A stretch of DNA of 64,000 nt from Brachypodius melanocephalos. Lineage: Eukaryota; Chordata; Aves; Passeriformes; Pycnonotidae. A program made the translations under genes and the position numbers. The notes under the pieces were generated by a model, which had not been told where the DNA came from, did not search any database, and saw nothing but the letters and a program-made list of their open reading frames with translations. The stretch's first letter is position 1. Each line of letters begins with the position of its first letter. Shown piece after piece: positions 41,901 to 53,900 of the stretch. The stretch covers positions 211,613 to 275,612 of the forward strand of contig VZSR01002420.1 of the NCBI GenBank assembly GCA_013398615.1, written 5' to 3'.

Positions 41901-44900
41901 GGTTGTTTTTTAAAAATAATACCTTCATCCTACTGAATGTAGGAACTTGCCACATGCTGGATTATTCATGACTTACTTTGGGACAGCTATCAAGTGGAAA
42001 AGGAAAATTACTCTTAACTTTACAAATTACCATGGCATTGTAAAACAAACCACAGTTACATACATGTTTTTGCTTACCTCTCCCAAGACACCATCTGCAA
42101 GACCTTCTTTATTCAGAGCAGATGTGATCTAGAAAACAATGAAGATTTAAGTACCCTTTTAAAGTGGCACCAAATTCTCAGATTGCAAAACTGGCACATG
42201 TAGCTAATACATTGCTTGCACAAGAGTTAACATGAAATTAAACATTTTAACATAAAACTAAAGCCATTTCCTTTTCCAGACTAGTGATGGATTTACTGCT
42301 AAGATCCCTGCACCTCAAGCTCTGATGGAAACAACAGCTGCCCTATGCCTTTAAACCTTTAATTGCTAACTCAAGGGCCTCAAACCCCACTAGAGCTGCT
42401 GGAAACCACAGGAATAAAAGCAGTATCAGAACATAATGGACAAAACCTTCTGTCTGCTCTGGTCAGGGAAAATAAAGCAGTGACAATCCTTGTGGAACAG
42501 GGAGCCTGTCAGGAAGCTGTGGGTTCAAGCACATCAGGCACTTGCCTGTGGGCTAGGATTTTCCAAGGNNNNNNNNNNNNNNNNNNNNNNNNNNNNNNNN
42601 NNNNNNNNNNNNNNNATGACTCCAGATTCAATTAAGGCTCTCAAAACCAGCAATTTTATGAATACAGTTTCTATATTATTTCAGCATCAGGGAGCCTGGG
42701 TTTCACATTGCTCCTAAAATTATCTACTGCTTTTTGTATTGTAGGCTTTATTTTACCCTTGTGGGCTGGTTTGTGTAGAGACCTGAGCTCAAATTGCTGG
42801 AGACAGTTTTCTCTTTCTTTTTTAATCACTGGTTTACAATAAAATTGAGAAATCCAGGACTTGGCTTGCATGAGAATCACAGGTTTTAAGAATACGACCC
42901 ACCCTTTCTATGTTCATAGCAGCTTAGTACAAGAAGCTGAAATCTGTGATCCCTGTTTTTACTTTCCTAATGCTACCAATAACAGGAAAACCAAATAGTG
43001 ATTTAGTCAGCTTTCCATCTGGTGTCACAAACTTTCAGATGAGCTGTACTGTGCTGCTTCTTGACACTGGAAAAAAACATGGACTTAACATCTGTGTGGA
43101 ATGCTTTAAGAAAACAGATACATAAAAACAGGACCTTGTAGCTCCTCATCTGTTTCCTAAATATTGAAATAATAGGATAGGTCCAGCATTCCAGGCCACC
43201 CAGTTCAGCTGTGCCCATTTTCCCAGCTTCTCCCCATGCACAGGACATATCAAACCCAGAGCAAAAGCAAGCAGTGGGCTTTAATATCATGAGGCCACTC
43301 TGCAGAACCACTACTAAATTTCAACTGGATTTTCTAATTGAAAGCTGCTTTTCAAAAACAGGATTACCCTTGCTGTGCTTGCCTTTGCACAAATATTTAG
43401 AAGCTGAGGACAAACTGTTATCAAAACCATGATTTTTTTTTCCATAATCATATTAATTTTGCCCTGAAGGACATTTAATTTGTGAGCACAATGACACTTT
43501 AATGGAGCCAGTCTTTGAAAACAAAGCATTAGTTTGATATAATGAAAATGAGTCAAATGTTAAAATCCACTGAAACAGAACTGAAGAAATACTAGGTAGT
43601 TCCTGGGTAGACAACTGAAAACAACGGAGCCAAAAGGCACAGCAGGTAACTCCCTGTAACACTGAGTAAAAATCTTCCAGCTGGGAAGAAAGGTCTATAA
43701 TGATGTGCAAATTGCTTCCTGGTGATCCAAATTTTGCTTTTCCAAATGTAACCACATTTGACCTTCGGGCTTGTTTTTTTAATTTTTCTTTCAAAAATGA
43801 ATGAAGTCTCCCACAACAAAAAAGACTATCCCAGGTCTTCCTAGTTAATGAAAACCGCTTACATGTTCTTCAGCCAGAAAGCATAAAGGCAGACCCTATT
43901 TGATGATGCTCGAGTAGAAGGATATCACATGGCAAAGTTATACATTAATAGCCTGAATCAATAAATATCAAAGCTTCTTGGTGAGTGAGAATTTCACATC
44001 AACAATGGACAGTCAGATGCAGCCACACCTCCGAAGCCTGCTCTGACATTTCCACTGAACATCCATATTGCAAGAAGACATAACTAATGAAAAAACCCAA
44101 CAGAGCAAGCTGTTTTCTGTAAGAATTCTGAAATTACTCCAAAGTTATTTATCTCACATATCGCACATTTACCTTCTTCCTCAGGTCATCCTTCCTGTAT
44201 CCCAAGAGCTCAAGGTATTTAACACGTGAATCTTCTTCGAAGTTCACCTTAAAAAAGTTAAAGACTATATTGCAATTCACCATTTTTCATTTTCTCCCTC
44301 ACTGGCACAAATGACCCAGTGACTGAGTAGTGACCGAGTAGACTGAATGATTTAGTGACTGAGTAGACTGAATGTAATAAAGAGAAATGCAAAGAACTTT
44401 AGTGACTTGGGCACCTGAGCAGGTGGGCAAGGCTTCCATCTGGTTATTGTAGGTGAACAATCTGTTTATCTGCTTCACATGGAAACCTCTAAATGCTTAG
44501 AGTGAGCAGTGAAAAGCCCATCTAAAGCTATTCCTAAGTTTAATACTTGTCACCATCTCCCTGTACAACATGTGTTGATGGGGAATATCAAAATCCATGG
44601 GACACCCTGACCCACACCTCTGCTTTGCCTGACTCCTCACAAACCCCACAAACAGCCCTGGTCCTGAGGACCCTCCCTCTTCTGCTGGGCCCCCTCCAGT
44701 GATGTGGCTTATGGGCACTATCCCCACAGCCTGCAGCTTTTGGTTCCCAGCACCTCTCCAGCTAAATGTGCAGAAGGAACCACATCCTGGCTTCCCCAGT
44801 CCAAGGGGAACTCCTGAAGAGCTGTCACCCTGTTACCTTTAAGAAGGCCCACACGTTCCTCTCAAAGTCAGCCAGGGCCATGTCGATTTTTTTCTGGCAG

Positions 44901-47900
44901 TAGCTGACAAAGCCCTCGGACTGCACGGCCTCCTGCAGCTGGTTGGAGCGGGCCAGGAACTCCTTCTCTGTGACAACCTGGCTCACGTAGACGTGGGGAT
45001 GCTGCTGCTGCTGCTCCATGCCCGGCTGCTGCGGAGACTTGGGATTCTCAAACGTCACCAGCTTGCCTCCAAACTGCAATTGAAGTACATGAGCAGCTAG
45101 TGAAAATACAAGTATACAGCAAGGAGCATGTACGAAAATGTATTTTATATAACATACATAGGATTATTGTCCAATAACTGAACACTCCTGACATTTGCTC
45201 ATTCGTTTCCCCCTGCCCCATATTTCTATGCATGTAAGGAGCTTACTGGATAAGTAGGTTCACATTTAATAGGACTTATAAGCACAGCCATTCCTGTGCC
45301 TGTTTTTTTTCCTCAGACAAAAGACAGACTAGAAACTGACAGCTGGAGCTGTGGGTCTATACAGTACCCAACATCAGTGGAGTATCTCATGATACTGCAA
45401 TGTAAATGGCAAAGAAACTATGCATCAATGGCCTATGCATCATTAAGTGAATGTTCAAGCATGATGTCTGCCCTGCTCTTGCCAGGCTGTTTAGCAGCTG
45501 AAACTCTACCGAGAGATATAGGCAGATAGGCAGTAAGTTGTGACAACATTTGAAGAGGTAAAATCAACACAAGAAAATAATTAGGAGGGGTATATGATAT
45601 TATTTCATTCTATAGCTCAAAGTTAATTTACACGGGCCAGTCCAGTAAAACCTCCACTAGAAAAAAACAAAGGTCTAGCCAGGGAAAAGACTGACACCTG
45701 GTTCCTAGGAAACCAGGACAAATAAGGGAATAAACAACATCGTAAAATGACACATCAGTCAGTGGCTAGGCAACATCACTTCTCTTTGACAGGAGAAAAT
45801 TGCATTTAATTTGTGCATCAGATCATGAATAGGCAGACATACAGTGATGAAAATTGAGAAATATTGCAGTAGAGAAATCAAATTCAAATGGACAGGCTAA
45901 AATCTCCAAAAGTTCTCAAATAAATGGCCTGTGGGTTTAGAAAATAAGGCAAAAGGGGAGCCAAGGAGCCAATGACTGCAAAAAGCAGAGCTTGTCATCC
46001 TCTCAGCTGGCTCCTCTGCAAATTAAGCAGCCATGGCGGAACCCAGCCTTGTGCTGCTACAGCAACTCCTGCTCCCTTGATCAAAGCTCACCTGAGTATT
46101 CTCCACCACACTGACTCACAGGAGTGCAGTTTGAAGCTATGAACTCCCAGATACCTGCCCAGTTTGGTCTCATTCCCCGCTCCCATTCCTCCCAATGTAC
46201 ATTTATTTACTCTAAAGCAAGCACTGCACAGAAACAAAAGTGAAGCCCTAATGCCAACACACAAACAAATGTCTCTCAGCAACATTTCTTTTTCCCAAGC
46301 ATTTTGGTCAGGATTTTGCTCTTCCCAATGCCCTGCCTGGAAGGTGCCCCGAGCATCTCCCACTGTGATGACAAATGGGAAGATCTCCCAAGGTGGAGCA
46401 CTACACTGAACTGCCCCCTTCCTAAGGAGCTGAGCAGGTACCAGCACTATCTCCCTACTTGCCTGGCCAACCCTGCCCACCCTTGTCTCCTCCTTACCGA
46501 GAAGGACGCTCCCATGGGTCGCCGGATCCACTTGGGTGGTTTCTTCAGAGGCAGCACCACACTCTGTGGGGCAGTCTGCTGGGGAAGCTGCAGGGGAGGC
46601 AGGGGCTGGCCCGTGCCAAATGGATCAAGGTTCCCAAAAGATGAGGAGAGCTTTGATAACACACAAGGGGGAAAAAACAGAAGTGACATTTCTCTAATAA
46701 AACATTTATTTCCGCTGAAGCGGTACTCCTGCAAGCAGGGCTGCAGACAGCCACTGAAGACTTCCCCCATTTTGTTTCCCCCCACTCTTTCTGTCCCATA
46801 TTTTGTTCCTTCCCCCTCTTTCTGTCCCCACTCTTAGCTGAACAATTTTCAACACCTGGTCAACTTGCTTCTGCCTCAAGCCGTCGGTGCTGCCGCCCAT
46901 GATGGAGTAGACACTGATGCGCCCGTCAAAGGAGGCTGCCGACAGCACAGCAGGGTTCCTTGGGCACCACTGGATATCAAAGCACCACTGGGTGTTCGTG
47001 GGCAGCTCGTACAGCACCTGGGGAGCAAAACCAAGCCCAACAAATCAGAGCTTTCATGGAGCACCCTGCCCCATAGCAACAATCTTCCCATGTGCCCTGA
47101 CACTGGTGCACTCTTCCTGCTGCCCAGCAGCCTCCACATCACCGTAACACTGACGGTGGGCAAACCCTGATGATCTCCAAACAGCAGATCATCACACACC
47201 ACTGCTTCATCTCCTTCTCCTCCCTTTACATCTTCTGTTTAATCCACATAGGACAGATGATACAGGTGGGATATGTCTGTGCTGTCTCACTGAGAACTGT
47301 CAGCTGTTGACATTCCTGCTAGTTTATTCAGAGCTGATTTAGGTATCCCCACACACACTACACGGAAGAAATCTGTTTTCACAGGAAAACTGAAAAGGGT
47401 AAAACCTGCACCCTGGGCAGGCAGCCTCTTGTGCCCTGGAACAGACAAGTCCTCCTTACAGAAGACATTTAACCATAAACCAGGAGAAACTCAGAGAACA
47501 AAATGCTAGCTGTCAGCAAAATGTTGTCTCCCAAGGAACTGGTTTTTATTTTTAATAAAAACATGCAGCATGATTCAACCAACATGTCAAAACTTTGTAA
47601 CAGCTCAGGATCCAGCTCACATAACTCATCTAACACTTGCACTTGTGGGCCAATGTCTGAATTTTAGAAACACTTCTCAACCCACAATTATTGCCCACAG
47701 GAGGCAAGGAGCTCTCCAGTATGTCTGAAGCCTTTCTCCTGGTCTAGGGACAAACATTGTCTGAAAAATAGATCTGCATTCTCTTTGAAAGGTATCCCCA
47801 GGCCCAAAAGTGTGGGGTGGGAATGCATCTGAGTAGCTCTCACTGATCTGCCACTACTATGGCAACGTACAAAACCCCTCCTGTCTGGATAAAGTTCTTA

Positions 47901-50900
47901 TAGAAGGAAAAAGGCAATTGCAACAATGATCCAGCCACACTGGAGCAAAAACAAGAGTAGGAAGCATATACTTAGTTTAAGTGGAGCCACTTGCATCTCT
48001 TATAATGAACAGGGACACCAGCACCCAGTAAGAGAGAAGCTGCAAGGACAAATGTGTAATATTGACAATATCAAAACAGAAAATCTTGCTTCACCAGAAC
48101 AAGCTCAGAAGATATATAGCAAATAGAATAGGCAACAGCATCTCACAGGAGCATCATTCCTAGATGCAAGCACAGGAACACGTGCTTTGCAAGTGCCACC
48201 TCTGAACAGACATTTTTGGGTTTTTTAAAGTGGTATGCATACAATACCTCGCCTGTGTTAGGGTTGGAGCAGAGAATTTTAGCATCCTTCCCACAGCTAA
48301 GTAGCAGCTCTGGATCTGCCATACTCCAAGCAATAGCCAATATACCCCTGCATGAAAAGCCACAACAATAAAAAAGCTTAATGTAAATGAAAAATAGTGA
48401 TAAAGCATATTTAGAAGTCCAGCATTCCACATCAAAATGCCCTCTCCACCCCTTCCTCTTACAGTAGGAATTTTTCAACATTACCAGCTCTTGTTTTGTT
48501 GAAATAGATGTTTTCTATTTTCTGCATGAAAAGGTACAAAGATGCAGCCACTGTATCTGAGAATTAAATGCAATAGGCATTTGGGAGAACCTGGGCATTA
48601 ATAACAGTATGGTTTGTTTGCCTGCAGTGTCACTAATATCCATTGTGCAAACCTATAGGTAAGGTCAGTGACTAGGAAGTGTTTCAGCTTCTGATTAGCA
48701 AGACATCCAAGTCAGCAGAACCCACTGGCAGCAGTTTTGGTAAAAGCCACAACACTGTTCTCCCTTCTTAACTCAAGCATTGGGTTTGAGCAACAAGGAA
48801 AGTTTCACCAGCAATGGAGGAGGGACAAGAATTTAACGAAATCATCTACTACACCCAAAATTAAGGCATTTAGGAGACTGAGGGGCACAGAAACTGTGCA
48901 AAATCCACACATGAAGATGTGCCTGGGTGCACCTTTAGTACATTATTCAGCCAAAATCAACCAAATTCAGCCAAAAAGTAGTTCTTTTTTCCTTAGCTTC
49001 CTCTTCTTTAAAAACTTAGGAACAAACTAGTAGCTTCACTGTTTCAGCAGCCTGGTGGGTTTGTTTATTTACTTAATTTTGGGGCTCATTTCCTTCAGAG
49101 TACCAAGCTCCAAAACGGCAAGTCTTTCATGGCACAGGGCTGGCTGGTCAGCAAGCCAGCCTATAGCACTGCCTGCTGCTGAAATTGCCACAACCAAAGG
49201 AGCCTTCCTTCTCAGGGAAGAGCAGGAAGTGAGATGTGCAAACCAGGACAGTCACCAACAGTGCAAACACCATGGAGCACACCACGCTGTGTAAGGCTCA
49301 TACCTTGTGTGACTTTCCAGAACACGAAGGGGTGAGGAGGCAAATCTGAGGTCCCACATCTGAATAACGGGCAGCCTGTCGTCCTCTGAGGCCAAAACCA
49401 TCTGGGTGGCAACTTCAGGGTGCCAGGCCAAGCCTGAGCAGTGCATCTGAGGGGTGACATTGGGTCAAAGCATCACATAACTGAGCAGCACTGAAGAAAA
49501 AAGAAAACTAGACCAAATGTGTCTGTGTGCATGGTAAAACACCACTGCAAGGGAATGTGCAGCTGTGTTTCCAGGCATTATTTCTGACTGCATTGACTGG
49601 GATATTCTCTTTATTCCTGTGAATGAGGAGACTTGCACTTAAGTTTCCCAAGGTCCTCTCAGAGAGATTACACTGTGCTGACTTTTTCACAATCCTATGT
49701 TTTAATGTGAGAAAACACTAAAGCTCACCATATAAACCTTTTCCTCTACTATTTTTATTGCTATTTTAATAAAAGCCAACATTAGTCAGAGGTTATTGTC
49801 ATGAGAACACTGCATCACAGGACTACCATCACATGAAGACAGCCCACTGTGCTGCTGTTATGTCAGGCAACAAACACAGAAAACACTGGAACTTACACAG
49901 TTTATCAAAGTAATAATAAGTGAGGAAAGAGCTACTTCACAACCATTCACTTCAAAGTTTCATTTTTAACTCTTGCTGTATCTTTGGAGTTTGTTATAGC
50001 AATATTCTATTTAAAATAATACAAAATTATACAAGTATGCCACTCTCCATGAGTTGAACAGGCTCTTTTTTACATTTACACTGCCTAAAGGGGTGGCATG
50101 ATGGTTTTAACTATAGGAGGCAGTGCCTCTGTAACCTGCTCAATGCCACACTTCTCTGTGGCAAAATAATAACAAAAAAATGTTTGTGTGGTAGCCCCAA
50201 ACAGAGCAGTAAGCGCTTTCTCAAAATGAAATCATAGATCTGATAGGACAGCTGAGTGCCTTGTCTTGCTTCAGTCACATCTGGCTACTTTAATTTATAA
50301 TGCTGACAATCCCTCTTGCATAAATATACTCTCGAGAGTAATCTGGGCCAGGGACCAGTATCTCTGTCACACAAGAAGGGGTGCCATGACCCACCCCTAC
50401 ACCTCTCTGCAAGCAGCTGCAGGAGAGCACTCACCCTGTTGTTGTGGTCAGTGACTTTGATGATGGGCTCGTTCTTCCGGAGATCCCAGACGGTGGCTCG
50501 GCCACTGGGGCTGGCGGATGCCAGGATGTGCTGGACCTGCCTGTTCCATGCAATGCAGCTGATGTCCTCCAGAGGCTGCCACACACACAACAGCCTGTCA
50601 CAACCACACTGGAGACTCAAACCCTGCTATTCTCAGGACTTGCTAAGTGAGAAATCTGCAAGGACAGTGCCCCGTGTACTGGGTGTGTTCTGGCTTCCTT
50701 CCTACACGTGCTGTAGTGTACAACACCTGAAAATACTGATTTATAAGCTGCTAGAATTTTTCTGTGAATTTATTTTCTGCTTTACAGTACTACACATTAG
50801 TTATTAAAACAAGACTAAGCAAAACTGTCTTCAAGAACAGAAAATTACTCCATGAAAGTATATCCAGACATATGAACTGCTCTTTTGTCTTGGACTACTA

Positions 50901-53900
50901 GGTTTTTATTTAGCGAAGAAAAGAAAAAGAAAAAAAAAAAGAAAAAAAAACTTGCTTGGAGAAACTCCATGGGTTTTTTTTATTCCCCCACAATGCTTAT
51001 TTTAGACCAAAAATGAAAAGCGGTATTAACCCAGCTCTTGTCGCCCTATTATTTCTAGTTGTCATTATGCATATGGACTAAACAATATCCCAGCCTAAAA
51101 AATCACTAATAGACATAAGTCTTTTACAAGGATCTCTAAGGTGAGCATCCTCTCAAATGCCTACATTCTTATAAATGACTTGAACTAAACAAAGTAACCA
51201 AACCCCACAGAGTTTAAACTAAAAATCTTTAAATTGAAGATTACTTCTCATCCCACTTGCAAACTTTTTTGTTTCCGAATTACCATGCAATAATAAACCC
51301 ATTTTCCAGTAACCATGAACTTTTGCGGAATTTTGTAACAGCGACAGAAGCGTACTTGCACTGAAACAACTTCCTCCCATTCTTCCACTTCCTTCACAAG
51401 GCAAAAAGCACAAGACTATTGTTTTTCCCCACAGATCATCTTTAAGAGACACAGGCTAAACACTGGACCTTGAGTATAGCTATTAAATCACTCCCTGAAA
51501 CCCACCAACCTCTACTGCCTCATCATCTGACTTCTCAGTGGCTGCTTTTTAATCTTTCCCCTATTTTTCTCTGTGTACCTTCATCATCTTCAGATTCATG
51601 CATGCAATGAAACATACAGAGAAAGACTAAAAGACATGTAATGGCCATAGTACTTGAAAAGGAGCCTAACCTGAGAGACTCTACTTGTTGCTTGATAAAA
51701 TGCAACATTTCTCAAAGATTAAGGAGACACTACAGCTTCTGCTGGCCAAATACAATTTCTTAACCAAAAATTGGCACGTGAAGACGTGACTGGCTTGTGC
51801 AGCAAGCAAAAACTGCAGGTCTGTTGTGGATAAAGACAGCACATGGAGGGTTGCTGCAGGAGAAGCAGAGCACACCACTCATTGCATAGACCTGTGCACA
51901 CTTGCCCTTACAGGCCCAGCCAAGACACTGCTCTCCGGGGGTTACAAAAGCAGCAGCATCCAGACACCTTTGTATGCAGCTACCAACCAAGTGAGACTTC
52001 AAGAGGCTTCCCCCACCTTCATGCCCTTCAGACTGCTGTAAAACTGCAAATTTCAATCAGTTCTCACTTAACTGCCACGCATCTTTTTCATGAGTCTGCT
52101 CTGGAGAATTTAATAAACACAAATTTTCATGTTTGGTACCTGTGTCTTTGCTCCAGGTGTCATTGGTGTAGCAAAGTTGTTCAAGTCCCAGATATAGATC
52201 TCAGACTCATTAGCACCAGAGGCCACCAGATTAGTCTGTAAGAAATATTAATAGACATTAAGAGTATTTTCAGCATCAGCTTTCCCAGTCTTAGCTGCTG
52301 GGACACATCAGATCTGCAGGACTCTGCAAATTTTCCGTCAGCACAGGATGTAGGAAAATATAGAGGGCAAATAGTGACAGGGCAGAGGAGGAAGCAGTGC
52401 TGCAGTTACAGCCACCACAGAGCTTTGCTCTGGACAGGGTGGCATTCCTGCCCTGCCCACAGTGAGTGCAGCCATCCAGAGCACTCCTGCACCTGGGATG
52501 CAATAGTCCAGGCAGGGCAACACGAGCCAAGATCACCAAGTGCCCTTTGGTCACATGTTGTGGGTGATGACAGGCAAGCCCTGAGTTCATAACAGGCAGA
52601 AAGGGACAGGAAGCGATTCAGAGAGGACACAGTGAACACAGTGCAGCCTTGCTGGAGGCAAGGGTGCAGGGACAGAAGTGTTATTTAAGAAACAAATCCA
52701 ACTGAATTCTCACACAGCTGGTGGCAACAAGGAAAAACCAACACACTGTATCTAGAAGGAAATAAGTGCTCACTGGTGATGTGGGAAGGACTGCAGGGTT
52801 TGAGAGCCCTTCTGCTAAAGAGGTAACATGGCTGTGTTTCCTTGCTGTCTCCTCTTTCCAAACAACAATACTTAGAGGCCATGAAGGTGGATCCTACCCA
52901 ATCCTCAAAGGAGATAGCTGAAAACTGATCTCACCAGAAACATGAATGAGAGCACATAATTCCTTCCTGTGTGACTGGCACAATGCACAGAAGCTAAGAG
53001 AAGAGACTGACTAAAAACACCCTGAAGAGCACCTCTGCTTCACACATGAGCAGAGCTAAAAAGATCAACTAAACTGAAAAGGTAAACTGATGAGGGGAAG
53101 GAACAAAGCAAACATCTCAGGCACTTTCATCCCCCATCCTGAAATGCCAGTAATGGGACAGGTTTTTCCTACTAAATACAAACAGACACTCAAACACCAA
53201 ATATAGTTCATGCTTTTCGGGGGAGGGGAAGCAGCAGAAACATCGGAGGTTACAAGTTAAGAGGCCACTCCTCTATTGATGGTATCTCAAGAGGAACAGG
53301 AGAAAAACCAACCTGGAACATGTTGACATCGAGCGCTCTCACTGGTCCCGTGTGCTTGTCTTTCTGGGCTATTATTACCTCAGCCTCTCCATCTAGGATT
53401 TTGGCTGAGTCATACAGAATGACATTTCCATTTTCACCCCCAGCAATCAGGACTCCAGACACTCTGTCCCCTGAGGTCATGCTGTGAGGGCCCCAGATCA
53501 GCTTGTGGTACCTGTAAGACACAGAGGGTCCCACAGTCTTAGAACCATCCACCACCAGCTCCCTGTAGGTTGATACGTCCCAGCTTTGCTCACCCCAGCT
53601 AAAGTTAGAGAAAAACATTGCCTGTATTTCTCCCTGAGGATGAGTCTCTGCACAACCCCTTCCATCAGGAAGACATGCCCCAATTCTGCTCCTTAACAAG
53701 AGGCACCACATGCACAACCAATAACCTGCAAACTGGTATCTCCAATCTCCTGGCTGCAAAATCAGGTACGTGCTCCCACCCACAACAGCAGTAACCAAAG
53801 CAAGGGCTGTAAGCCCATTCAGCCACAGCCTGGAGAAAAACCTCTGCTATCCACAAGCAGCTTCACAAAGGAGAAGAAACAGGTGAAACTAGAAAAATTC

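Noticed and set aside
48266..48274. Possible Trp-to-Ser change in a SEC31A WD40 repeat (CSNPNTGE)
   Set aside because: I was unsure of the reference residue and now believe mammals also have Ser here, so no claim is made.
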